The notes below the pieces were generated by a model, which did not search any database, was not told the DNA's origin, and worked only from the letters and a program-made list of their open reading frames with translations. Both the position numbers and the translations under genes were made by a program. Below, in pieces: positions 1 to 8,506 of a DNA stretch of 64,000 nucleotides (position 1 is its first letter; every line of letters begins with the position of its first letter). Location of the stretch: positions 8,131 to 72,130 of the forward strand of contig SZOS01000018.1 in the NCBI GenBank assembly GCA_030263295.1. Reading direction: 5' to 3'. Source of the DNA: Dokdonella_A sp014338185. GTDB taxonomy: Bacteria > Pseudomonadota > Gammaproteobacteria > Xanthomonadales > Rhodanobacteraceae.

Positions 1-1
1 G

Positions 2-862
2 GGCAGCACGCGCCTGTTCGAGACCCGTGGCGACCTTGCCGCGCGGCAGATCATCGCGGCCGTGCTCGCGGCGCTGGCCGAAATCACCTCGCGCCATGGT
101 GGGCGCGTGGTCAAGACCATCGGCGACGAGGTCATGTGCACGTTCCCGGGCCCGCTCAACGGCCTGCTCGCGGCCACCGACATGCATCGGCGCATCAAGG
201 CCGACGCGGGATTCCAGCAGGACAACGTCGCGATCCGCGTCGGTCTGCACCATGGCGAGGCCCTGCTCGAGAATGGTGACGTGTTCGGCGACGCGGTCAA
301 CGTCGCCGCACGCATGGCCGACAAGACGCTCGCGCGGCGCGACCAGATCGTGACCACCGCGAGTACCGTGGAAGGCGTCACCAGCGTGACCGGCATGCGC
401 ATCCGCTCGCTCGGCAGCGCCTGGGTGCAGGGCAAGCAGGCGCCGCTGGAGATCGTCGACGTGCTGTGGCAGGAGGATCTCGCGCCCGTCACCACCGTGC
501 AGCGCGTGATGCAGGCCGAGCAGGCCGTGTCGGCGCGTGCGCGCCTGCTGCTGCGCCATCGCGGGCAGGTGTTCGAGCTGGGCGAGGACGCCACCTTCTC
601 AATCGGTCGCGATCCGGCCAGCAGCCTCGTGATCGAGACCGAATGGGTGTCGCGCAATCACGCGCTGATCGAATGGAAGCGCGGCCACTTCATGTTTGCC
701 GACCGCTCCACCAACGGCAGCTGGATCCGCACCGACCCCGGTCACGAGGTGCTCGTGCACCGCGACGAGGTGCACCTGCGCCGGCTCGGCTCGATCAGCC
801 TCGGCCAGGCGCATGGCGCCAACGACGCCGACCTCGTGCATTTCGAGTGCAGCGAGTCCTGA
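2..862 (+). CDS. Class III adenylate/guanylate cyclase with C-terminal FHA domain (5' partial)
   Basis: The reading frame is open from the window edge, so the N-terminus is missing. The first part is the end of a class III cyclase catalytic domain: a STRLFE segment, a GDEVM segment carrying a metal-binding Asp, and FGDAVNVAARM with the Asn and Arg of the N-x-x-A-x-R site. After a linker the last ~90 residues form a forkhead-associated domain with GR, S-x-N-H and NGS motifs, which normally binds phosphothreonine. The likely role is cAMP/cGMP synthesis controlled by, or scaffolded to, a Ser/Thr-phosphorylated partner. No kinase is visible here. The gene is convergent with the DUF1501 gene. The cyclase call is solid; which nucleotide it uses cannot be told from this fragment. 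Confidence 0.9.
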   Translation, partial: GSTRLFETRGDLAARQIIAAVLAALAEITSRHGGRVVKTIGDEVMCTFPGPLNGLLAATDMHRRIKADAGFQQDNVAIRVGLHHGEALLENGDVFGDAVNVAARMADKTLARRDQIVTTASTVEGVTSVTGMRIRSLGSAWVQGKQAPLEIVDVLWQEDLAPVTTVQRVMQAEQAVSARARLLLRHRGQVFELGEDATFSIGRDPASSLVIETEWVSRNHALIEWKRGHFMFADRSTNGSWIRTDPGHEVLVHRDEVHLRRLGSISLGQAHGANDADLVHFECSES

Positions 863-895
863 CGCGATGCGAGCCTTCGCGCGTACGCGCGCGGC

Positions 896-2293
896 TCAAC
901 CGCCATCGAAGCCGTTGCGGAAGATCTGGTCGTAGTCGCCCGGGGGCAGGTCGCTGCCCTGGAAGATGCCCATCGGCGTGTAGCCGGCATAGCCGGGGAA
1001 CACGTAGTAGATGTTGGGATTGCCCATGCGCCGGATCAGCGCCTCGCTGATCACGCGGCGGTAGTCGGTGGTCACCGCGACATCGGTGCCTTCGTACAGC
1101 TGCTCGCCGGAAAGTCCCGGGAAGGTGCCGTACACCTGGCCGCCGTTGACGCGCCCGCCCAGCGCCAGCATCACGTTGCCGTAGCCGTGGTCGGTGCCGC
1201 CGTCGGCATTTTCGAGCACGCGCCGGCCGAACTCGCTCACCACGATCACGCTGACCTGATTCATGTAATTGGTCGGGCCGCTGGCGAGGTCGGTGTAGAA
1301 CGCATTGAGGCCCTTGGACAGGCTTTCGACCTGATTGCCGAACCAGTCCCAGCTCTGGGTCGGGTTGCCTTGGCCGACATGGGTGTCCCAGTTGCCCAGG
1401 TCGATCGTGACCGCGCGCAGGCCCACGCCCTGCTTGATGAGGTTGGCTACGTCGCGCAACTGGTCGCCGAAACCGCCGTTGTAGGGCAAGTCGTAGTTGG
1501 CGCCGCCCGACGGCGTGTAGCCCGCAAAGTCGATGCCGCGCAGCAGCGCGAGCGAGGCGAGGGTTTCGGCGCCCGCGCGTTCGAGCGCGGTAGTGCCGTT
1601 CCACAGCGCGTTCATGCGCGCGACGGCGCCGGCGCCGGCCACGCCGGGCGGGTCGGCCGCATCGCCGTCCCATGACCAATGGAACGTCGTCAGCCGGAAA
1701 TCCGCGCCGCCGCCCATCGTGATGGTGTCGCTGCTGCCGAGCAGACTCGCGGCAGTGATGTCGCCCATCGACACCGCGGGCAGCGGGACCGTGGGTGGCA
1801 GGCCGCCGCTGACCAGGTGGCGCGTGAACCAGCCCACGCTGTTGCCGGTACCACCACCGAAGCCGAACTCGAGGTTGGCCTGGGCGTCGAAATGGCTGCG
1901 GATCACCGGCACCGGCTGCAGTTGCCCGGCGGCAAGCACCACTGCCAGGTGCTGGCTGTTGTAGAGGTTGCGCAGTTCGCTGGCGCGCGGGTGCAGCAGC
2001 CAGTCGGGCGTGCCCGTCAGCGCGAGGCCGGCACCGTTGCCGCTGGCCGGTACCCGCGTACTGCTGCGGTAGGACTCGTAGTGGCCGCGGTTGGCGTTGC
2101 TGGCGCTGGGCGGCAGCAGGCTCAGGCCGTCCATCGCGCCACGCAGGAACACCATCACCAGCGTGTCGTTGGTGGCTGCGGCGGGCAGCAGGTCGCCGGT
2201 GCTGAACCAGGCCTTGGCCCGGCTGCCGGTGCCGGCGGCGAGCGAGAGGGCGCTCACGCCCTTGAGGAAGTCACGACGATTGAAGGAAGGCAT
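896..2293 (-). CDS. DUF1501 family Tat-exported protein
   Basis: A 465-residue protein whose N-terminus has a twin-arginine-like signal (NRRDFLKG followed by a small hydrophobic stretch). The body carries the DUF1501 pattern (MVFLRGAMDGLS near the start; HVGQGNP and VVSEFGRR later), a family distantly related to alkaline phosphatases/sulfatases with no settled biochemical role. The ATG at 2293 was chosen because GAGGAG lies just upstream and the signal begins there, although the frame is open further upstream. It follows the DUF1800 gene by 10 bases, the usual arrangement of this pair. Such pairs are common in Lysobacterales and Planctomycetes and are thought to act on the cell surface; that is inference. 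Confidence 0.93.
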   Translation of the reverse strand: MPSFNRRDFLKGVSALSLAAGTGSRAKAWFSTGDLLPAAATNDTLVMVFLRGAMDGLSLLPPSASNANRGHYESYRSSTRVPASGNGAGLALTGTPDWLLHPRASELRNLYNSQHLAVVLAAGQLQPVPVIRSHFDAQANLEFGFGGGTGNSVGWFTRHLVSGGLPPTVPLPAVSMGDITAASLLGSSDTITMGGGADFRLTTFHWSWDGDAADPPGVAGAGAVARMNALWNGTTALERAGAETLASLALLRGIDFAGYTPSGGANYDLPYNGGFGDQLRDVANLIKQGVGLRAVTIDLGNWDTHVGQGNPTQSWDWFGNQVESLSKGLNAFYTDLASGPTNYMNQVSVIVVSEFGRRVLENADGGTDHGYGNVMLALGGRVNGGQVYGTFPGLSGEQLYEGTDVAVTTDYRRVISEALIRRMGNPNIYYVFPGYAGYTPMGIFQGSDLPPGDYDQIFRNGFDGG

Positions 2294-2303
2294 GGTCGGC
2301 TCC

Positions 2304-4112
2304 TCAGCGGCGCAGGAATTCGGGGCTGCACAGCAGCAGCGCGAGCGTGGTGCGCAGACGCGCGATCGTGTAGTGCTTGGACAGGTCGTTGCCGTTCCAC
2401 ACGCCGGCGTGGGAGCCACCACTGTCGCTGACCAGGTCCAGCGCGGTGTCGGCGCCCGCGTTCTGGCGCAGGAAGTCGACCAGGGTGGTGCGCAGCGGTT
2501 CGGGACGGTAGCCGAGCACCCGGTCGCACCAGTAGCCGACGATGTTGTTGGCGTTGCGCTGGGCCGGGTCGGAGAAGGTCGCGAGTGTCTGGCCGTGGAC
2601 GTCGGCGATGAATGGCGTGGCGTTGTCGCCGTTGACCGCATGCAACTCGGGAATGCGCGCGAGCAGCCTGAAGGTCATGCCCAGTGCGCTGCTGCTGGCC
2701 CAGGCCGACTGCACATCCGGATAACCGTTGGGCGTGGGCCAGTAGAACCAGCGATGGCCGGTCTGGCGTACGCGCGACAGAAACTCCTCGGTGGTGGTCC
2801 ACGCATTGGAGTTGTCCAGCACCGGGGTGAAGTCGGCGAGCAGGCCGCGCAAGGCACTCACCGCGCTCATCGCGGGGCGTTTCATCTTGGTGCCCCAGCT
2901 GGCCTTGAACTCGTTCGATTGCAGGATCAGCGCCACCACCTGGCTGATCTGGTCGGGCGCGCTGCGCGTGGACTGGAACAGGCTGGCCGCGGCGTCGACC
3001 AGCGCGGTCGAAGGTGCATCGCCGACGAAGCGGCGGCACAGCTTGGTGGCCACGAAGCGCGCGGTGCCGGGATGGCCGCACAGGATGTCAAACAACTTGC
3101 GCCCGTCGTTGCCGTTGTCGCCCGCGTTGTAGGCGAAATATCGGTTGAGGATGTACTTGTTGGACGGGTCGTGCCAGGGCAGGCGGTAGGTGAAGGTGCC
3201 GTCGTTCTCGCTCGGGTACTGCCAGTGGCCGTTGCGGATGGTCCAGCCGGTGAGGGCGCGCGCGGCCTCGTAGACGTCGTTGTCAACGTACTTGAGGCGC
3301 ACCGGGTTGCCATCGCCACCCACGCCGATCGGCAGGCTGGGGTCGTCGGGTGCGAGGATGCCGCCGTAGTTCTCCACGCCCAGCGTGTGCAGTTCCAGCA
3401 ACTCGCGCGCGTAGTTCTCGTTGGGGCCGTCACGATTGGATGCGTACTGGTCGAGGTAGTACATCATCATCGTCGACTTGGCCACTTCCTCGAGCATGGT
3501 GCGGAAGTTGCCCAGCGCATGGGGTCGAATCACGTCGCGATCGAGTTGCACGAAGATCGGCCCGCCGTCGTAGTCCCAGCCGAACGTGCTGAAGTGGTCG
3601 TGCCAGAAGCCCACCATGACCTCGAACAACTGCCGCCTGCTGTAGATCTGGCGGATGATCGTGGCCGCCTCCACCTCGGCGATCGGGCGCATGCGCTCGA
3701 AGTAGTTGCTTCCGCCGATCTGGTTGCGACGTGTCCACAGCTGCGGCACGGTCATGCCCAGGGTTTGGAAAGCGGCGCTGGCGATACGGTTGTCGCAGGC
3801 GCTGTCGTCGATGCCGGCAGGGTTGAGCTGCTGCGCCAGCCAGGCCGCCCAGCAGGTTTCGTCGTCGCCGCCCAGCGCGAGGAACGCCGCGTGCTCGGGC
3901 AGGCTGAAGCCATGCGTCGCGCGCGTGAGCCAGCGAATCGCCGGTGGTGGCACGGTCAGCGCCTGCGGCGTCACCGGCAGGTCCAGTTCACGCAGGCCGG
4001 TGCGGCCCGGGCGGCGGCGTGCGGTCGCGGGTTCGACCGCGCTGCTGGCACTGCCCAGCAGCGCATCGAACAGTTGGCGGCGCGAGCCGGTGAAGGTGGC
4101 GATGGTCGACAT
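2304..4112 (-). CDS. DUF1800 family protein
   Basis: A 602-residue protein of the DUF1800 family. It shows the typical RWLTRATHGF motif near residue 60, WHDHF around residue 170, NYARELLELHTLG near 235, and RALTGWT near 285. No catalytic role is established for the family. AGGAG precedes the ATG at 4112. It is the first gene of a two-gene operon with the DUF1501 gene, with which it almost always co-occurs. A TAGAAT sequence on the minus strand (4178-4173) could be the -10 element. I see no signal peptide, unlike its Tat-exported partner. Confidence 0.93.
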   Translation of the reverse strand: MSTIATFTGSRRQLFDALLGSASSAVEPATARRRPGRTGLRELDLPVTPQALTVPPPAIRWLTRATHGFSLPEHAAFLALGGDDETCWAAWLAQQLNPAGIDDSACDNRIASAAFQTLGMTVPQLWTRRNQIGGSNYFERMRPIAEVEAATIIRQIYSRRQLFEVMVGFWHDHFSTFGWDYDGGPIFVQLDRDVIRPHALGNFRTMLEEVAKSTMMMYYLDQYASNRDGPNENYARELLELHTLGVENYGGILAPDDPSLPIGVGGDGNPVRLKYVDNDVYEAARALTGWTIRNGHWQYPSENDGTFTYRLPWHDPSNKYILNRYFAYNAGDNGNDGRKLFDILCGHPGTARFVATKLCRRFVGDAPSTALVDAAASLFQSTRSAPDQISQVVALILQSNEFKASWGTKMKRPAMSAVSALRGLLADFTPVLDNSNAWTTTEEFLSRVRQTGHRWFYWPTPNGYPDVQSAWASSSALGMTFRLLARIPELHAVNGDNATPFIADVHGQTLATFSDPAQRNANNIVGYWCDRVLGYRPEPLRTTLVDFLRQNAGADTALDLVSDSGGSHAGVWNGNDLSKHYTIARLRTTLALLLCSPEFLRR

Positions 4113-4234
4113 GGCGGCTCCTGGGCGAGGAAGGACGTGACGCCGGCCCTGGCATCGCTGGGTGCGGCACCGATTCTAGCCAGCTTGCGGCGCGGTGGGC
4201 GTGACCGCGTCGCCGCTTTCGCGCACGGCCGCGC

Positions 4235-4256
4235 CCTTCACACGATGCGTGGCTCC
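4235..4256 (+). repeat. Left copy of 22-bp direct repeat (att-like, matches murB 3' end)
   Basis: These 22 bases are identical to 10019-10040, where they contain the last codons and stop of murB (minus strand, reading EPRIV-stop). Similarity ends sharply on both sides. The pair brackets the LRR/Rhs/XRE block. An exact match of this length is unlikely by chance, and a copied gene 3' end at the far side of an accessory block is the usual footprint of site-specific integration. No integrase is left inside. Confidence 0.7.
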
Positions 4257-4259
4257 AGC

Positions 4260-4315
4260 GCCATCCGGACCTGATCTTCATTAACGGCTTCGAATGGTGA
4301 TGAACGCGACATGCG
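4260..4315 (+). repeat. 56-bp direct repeat, left copy (LRR-gene tail remnant)
   Basis: Matches 5602-5657 at 53 of 56 positions. Both copies encode the C-terminal DLIFINGFE tail, the stop codon and the first bases after it. The left copy is not attached to a gene and continues from unrelated sequence, so it is a remnant of a former neighbouring gene or one arm of the event that placed the LRR gene. Each copy contains an imperfect stem-loop around the stop (TTCATTAACG... against ...GGTGATGAA). The rest of 4113-4508 shows no gene; it holds the leader of the LRR gene (from about 4316) and the DUF1800 promoter region. Confidence 0.85.
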
Positions 4316-4508
4316 CCGCACCGGGTCCGCACGCGTCCCCGGGTGCATGCTTCGTCGGCGACGTGGGCGTACCGTCATGCGCATGCCTCGCTTGCCCGGA
4401 TTTGTCCCTGACACTGGACGGCAGTCGTTATTAGCGTCACCGATGCGGAGGAGAAGATCGAGCGCGACCGAGCATCCAGAGAACACAAGATCCGCACGGG
4501 GGAAAAGC

Positions 4509-5642
4509 ATGAATTCGTCAAACCCTTGGCGTGGCCTTATGGCCGCCTTCCTCTTCACTGGCGCGCTGGGTCTGTGCGTACCCGCCAGGGCCGCCGTACC
4601 CGCTGCCGAGCGCCAGGCGCTGGTGAATCTCTACAACAGCACCAATGGCGCCAACTGGCTGAGCGACAACAACTGGCTCACCGGAGATCCTTGCGAAGAC
4701 GCCTGGGAAGGCATCGTCTGCAACGGCGCGGACCAGCATGTGAGGTTTATCGACCTGTCCGAGAACCAGCTCAGCGGCTCCCTTCCCGACCTCTCGGCGC
4801 TGGCCAATCTGGAAACCGTCTGGCTGTCCGACAACCAGCTTAGCGGCTCCATTCCAAGCCTCTCGGCGCTGCTCAATCTAGAAAATCTCGATCTGTCCGG
4901 CAACCAGCTCACCGGCCCCATCCCCAGCCTCTCGACGTTGGGCAGCCTGCAGCGCCTCTATCTGGCCAACAACCAGCTCAGCGGCTCCATTCCAAGCCTC
5001 TCGACGCTGGTCAATCTGCAATATCTCTTGCTGTACAACAACCAGCTCAGCGGCTCCATCCCCAGCCTCTCGGCGCTGGGGAATTTGCAGGTTCTCGAGC
5101 TGCACAACAACCAGCTCAGCGGCCCCATCCCTGACCTCTCGGCGCTGGTCAATCTGCAACAGCTCGTGCTGATGAACAACCAGCTCAGCGGCCCCATCCC
5201 CGACCTCTCGGCGCTGGTCAACCTGCAGTATCTCCTGCTGATGGGCAACCGGCTCAGCGGCTCCATTCCAAGCCTCTCGGCGCTGGAGAATCTGCAGGGC
5301 CTCTACCTGGACGGAAACCGGCTCAGCGGCTCCATTCCCGACCTCTCGGCTCTGGTCAATCTGCAATACTTACGGCTGAAAAACAACCAGCTCAGCGGCT
5401 CCATTCCAAGCCTCTCGGCGCTGGCCAATCTGAAGGGGCTCCGGGTGGAGTACAACCAGCTCAGCGGTACGCCGCCGGCGGTACCGAGTCCCAATAATCT
5501 GGTGAATGGGGAGTCGCGCCTGTGCCCGAATCGCCTCAGCTCGCCTTCGCCGAGCGATGCCGCGTGGGATGCCGCCGTGGGCCACGCCTGGTCGGACGGA
5601 TGCCATACGGACCTGATTTTCATTAACGGCTTCGAACGGTGA
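4509..5642 (+). CDS. Secreted leucine-rich-repeat protein
   Basis: A 377-residue protein: an N-terminal signal peptide (hydrophobic LMAAFLFTGALGL, AxA-type cleavage near residue 29), a cap like those of plant-type LRR proteins (ALVNLYNSTNGANW, then a Cys pair in DPCEDAWEGIVC), then 11 repeats of 23 residues of the form L-x-x-L-x-L-x-x-N-x-LSG-x-IP-x-LSA, a C-terminal Cys pair, and the tail DLIFINGFER. GGGGGA precedes the ATG at 4509, and the signal peptide supports this start. Plant-type LRRs usually have 24 residues per turn, so the 23-residue spacing is slightly short. The role is probably protein or surface recognition outside the cell. The gene is bracketed by 56-bp direct repeats. Confidence 0.92.
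   Translation: MNSSNPWRGLMAAFLFTGALGLCVPARAAVPAAERQALVNLYNSTNGANWLSDNNWLTGDPCEDAWEGIVCNGADQHVRFIDLSENQLSGSLPDLSALANLETVWLSDNQLSGSIPSLSALLNLENLDLSGNQLTGPIPSLSTLGSLQRLYLANNQLSGSIPSLSTLVNLQYLLLYNNQLSGSIPSLSALGNLQVLELHNNQLSGPIPDLSALVNLQQLVLMNNQLSGPIPDLSALVNLQYLLLMGNRLSGSIPSLSALENLQGLYLDGNRLSGSIPDLSALVNLQYLRLKNNQLSGSIPSLSALANLKGLRVEYNQLSGTPPAVPSPNNLVNGESRLCPNRLSSPSPSDAAWDAAVGHAWSDGCHTDLIFINGFER
4764..5473 (+). repeat. Eleven in-frame 69-bp LRR-coding tandem repeats
   Basis: The string AACC(A/G)GCTCA starts at 4764 and recurs every 69 bases without any indel up to 5454, giving 11 copies. Units differ mainly in whether they encode SIPSL or PIPDL, in an alternating, block-like way. High identity at the DNA level, third positions included, points to recent amplification or gene conversion. 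Confidence 0.9.
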
Positions 5643-5657
5643 TGAACGCGACATGCG
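5602..5657 (+). repeat. 56-bp direct repeat, right copy (LRR gene 3' end)
   Basis: Forms the genuine 3' end of the LRR gene and 15 bases beyond its stop. It is directly abutted by the truncated transposase, so 5657/5658 is a recombination breakpoint. See the left copy at 4260-4315. Confidence 0.85.
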
Positions 5658-6049
5658 GTCAATCTACCGGACGGCCACTTCGAGGCCACACCCGGCTGCT
5701 CCAGCGCGCCCGTCGCGGTCTGCCGCCATTCGATCAACTCGCTCGGATACAGCCCATGCGCGCGACACCAGGCGTTCTTTTCTGCCTTGCTCATCGGCGT
5801 CGTCGTCACCACCGCGTCCAGTCGCGCTGCCGCTGTCCAGCCACCGCTCTGCCGGCCTTGCGCCAATGCGTCCGCGCGCCAGCGTTCGAGTGTCGCCGCC
5901 GACACGCCGACGGCTTGGGCCACCACGTGCACATCACTGCTTTCCGGCGGCAGCAAGCGCGCTACCGCACGATCTTGGAATGCTTGTCCGTATCGAGCCA
6001 CGTCTTCAGGTTCCTTCGCCCCCGGGTGGATGTTCTGTCGAGGCGACAA
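5658..6049 (-). pseudogene. Truncated HTH transposase (OrfA-like) fragment
   Basis: On the minus strand from a TTG at 6049 the frame reads about 130 residues of an OrfA-like transposase: PGAKEPEDVARYGQAF, then an HTH region (VVAQAVGVSAATLERWRADA), then WTAAARLDAV and KNAWCRAHGLYPSELIEWR. It stops resembling a transposase at 5658, where the LRR-gene repeat begins, so the 3' half and the partner orf are lost. The sequence just right of the start (GTCAGAATAGTTGTC on the minus strand) could be the IS terminus. I think IS3-like orfA, but the family assignment is from memory of similar proteins and is uncertain. Confidence 0.75.
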
Positions 6050-6062
6050 CTATTCTGACGCG

Positions 6063-8504
6063 GGGGGGGGGGCTACCGTCGGAGGCTCGGTAACTCACTG
6101 GAACTATGGCGCATCCACCAACCGCCTGGAGACGCTGTCTGGAGCGCAGTCGATCAGTTACGGGTACGACACCCGTGGCAACGTCTTGCAGCGTGCCGGT
6201 CGTGGCTTCGTGTTCGATGACGCCGACCGGATCGTCGCCACCACCAGCGGCGGCACCACTGACGAGAGCTACCGCTACGACGGCCATGGTCGGCGCGTGG
6301 CGATCCAGCGCGGCAGTGACACCACCTATCAGGTGTACAGCAAGGCGGGACAGCTGTTGGCGGAGCAATCGCCCGGCGGCCAATTCACCAACTACGTGTA
6401 TCTGAACGGTTCGTTGATCGCGCGCACGAGTGGCGGGGAAGACGGTGGCACGGCTCCGCCGGCCCCCGCAGCGCCGACGGTGAACCCGGCGATCAGCACC
6501 AGTGGCACCTACACGGTGAGTTGGTCGATCCCCTCCGGCGTCACCAGCATGCAACTGCTGGAATCGGTCAACGGCGGGGCGGCGGTACCGGCGGTGCCAG
6601 CGCCGGCGAACGGCGCCATCCAGTGGTCGCCACCCAGCGCGCGCGCCAGCGGCGTCTACGTCTATTCCCTGCGCGCCTGCAACCCCGCCTGCAGTGATCC
6701 GGGCGCGGCGGGCACGGTCTACGTGGTGCGCGCGCCGGCCGGGCTGACGTGGAGCCCGAAGCCGCTCACCGCGAACACGGCCTACACCGTGAAATGGAAC
6801 GCGGTGAGCAGTGCGAGCAGCTACCGGCTGGAAGAAGAGACCGGCGCGACCTGGGGTGTGGTGTACAGCGGTGCCAACACCCAGTTCCCGCACGCCGGCC
6901 GCGCGGCCGGCAGCTATGCCTACCGCGTGTCGGCCTGTCGCGGCAGCACGTGCAGTGCGCCGAGTGCGGTGGTGACGGTGCAGGTAGGCGAGGGAGCATG
7001 CAATCTCCTCCCGCCGCCCGGCATCAGCGTGACGCCGACCAACACGACGACCGGCAACTATACGGTGAGCTGGTCCGCCTCCCCATCGTCCTGTGTCACG
7101 AGTTACCAGTTGGAGGAAATGTTCAACCAGACGTCGTGGCAGCCGGTGGCGCTGAGCGATCCGCAGACCCAGCAGCGTCAATGGTCGCCGGACCCGCCCA
7201 AGACCGTATCGGGCACCTACGCCTACCATGTTGCGGCCTGCGGTGGCGGGCAATGCAGCGCCTGGATGGGCGCCGTGGTGACCGTGTCACTTCCGGTGGA
7301 CCTGGCGGTGCCGACGGGGCTGCAGGCGTGCAAGAACCGGCCCGGGCCCATCTGCCAGGTTGCCGGCCCGCAAGCCCTGGACCTGCTGCCGGGGAGCAAC
7401 TACACGGTGAGCTGGAATGCGGTCGAGAACGCCACCAGCTACAAAGTACGGCGGGTGACCAGTTCAAATTGCGGCAACGTGACCGAAACGTTCCCGACCA
7501 CGAATCTTGAATGGCCGGGCACGGCCGCCCTTGCCAGTTGCAGCGGGACAACGTATACGCGCACCGAGCGATACGACGTGCAAGCCTGCGCGGGAGCCAA
7601 TTGTTCCTCGTTCACGACCCCGGACGTCGCGGTCAGCTCGACCGTAGCCCGTCAAGGTCCGCCGGCGGCGGTCTACTACCACACCGATGCGCTGGGCAGT
7701 CCCATCGCCGAATCCGATGCTAGCGGCGCGGTGATCAAGCGCCGTGGCTATCAACCCTGGGGCGCGCCTGCCGATGGCAGCTACGAGCAAGGTCCGGGCT
7801 ATACCGGGCACGTCACCGATGCGCTGACCGGGCTTTCCTACATGCAGCAGCGGTATTACGATCCGGTGGCGGGACGGTTCCTGTCCGTTGATCCGGTGAC
7901 GCCCAACACCGCCAACGGAACCAACTTCAACCGGTATTGGTATGCCAATAACAACCCCTACCGGTTTACGGATCCGGATGGCCGGTTTCCTGGTGCTCGA
8001 GAGTTCGAGTACGTGAACAGAATGGAAGGCGTGACACCGCCGCCGCGCCACCCGGACGATTGGCTTGGGCCTGCGATCGGGGTTGGATTGGGCGCGATGC
8101 TGTTGGCAGTACCTGACCCAACCGATATCGCTTTGGCGGCCGCGTTCTCAAGATTCATGATTGCTGCTAGGGCATCAAAAGGTGCGCCGCAAGCGTTGCG
8201 ATATCTCGAGACAGTTACCCAGAAGATTGGGCCAACGAGCGGCCGCTCTGGACGAAGAACAACGGAATATCGTGGTGAGGGCGGCCGAAAAGGTGCAGAG
8301 AAAGTTTTTGACCAATTGACTGGCGGAAAATCAACTACGCGTGGTGATTCAAAGCTCGGTTCACTAGGGGATGGGTCAAATGTTCAGATGAGCACCAAAG
8401 TGCATTCTGATGGGTCGGTAGAGACTTCCATAAGAATTACCGTGGATCGGACGGGATCGCATATTAAGGACATTTACAAAGCTCGATTTAAGGAGGGTGG
8501 TTAG
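6063..8504 (+). pseudogene. 5'-truncated RHS repeat protein with variable C-terminal (toxin-like) domain
   Basis: From ~6075 the frame encodes RHS/YD repeats (SYGYDTRGNV, FDDADRIV, SYRYDGHGRRVAI), several fibronectin-like sandwich segments (TYTVSWS, AYTVKWNAV, NYTVSWNA) between ~6450 and 7650, and the RHS-associated core (YYHTDALGSPIAESDASG; GLSYMQQRYYDP; GRFLSVDP; NPYRFTDPDGR at 7971-7985). After the DPDGR boundary a ~170-residue C-terminus unlike the core follows, more AT-rich, ending in IKDIYKARFKEGG. That layout is typical of polymorphic toxins. The 5' part of the gene is gone: the sequence joins a transposase end and an 11-G run at 6062-6072. The frame remains open upstream only through antisense transposase sequence, so a proper start and export signal are missing. 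I cannot name the toxin fold. Confidence 0.8.
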
Positions 8505-8506
8505 TC

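Noticed and set aside
4235..4262. A second murB gene fragment of larger size
   Set aside because: Identity with murB stops after 22 bases on both sides; no further MurB residues can be read.
2091..4274. A 727-codon open frame on the plus strand opposite the DUF1800/DUF1501 genes
   Set aside because: It is antisense to two well-recognised proteins, has the Arg/Gly/Ala/Val bias of a shadow frame in GC-rich DNA, and shows no family motif.
4878..5366. Antisense repeat-containing frames opposite the LRR gene
   Set aside because: The periodicity simply mirrors the 69-bp LRR-coding repeat; no ribosome site or known fold.
4260..5657. An integron-type gene cassette with attC at the 56-bp repeats
   Set aside because: The repeats form an imperfect stem-loop, but the RYYYAAC/GTTRRRY core sites are absent and the repeat encodes protein sequence.
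5787..6060. The upstream extension of the Rhs frame as a real N-terminus
   Set aside because: This stretch is the antisense of a transposase and shows no RHS, signal or Tat features.
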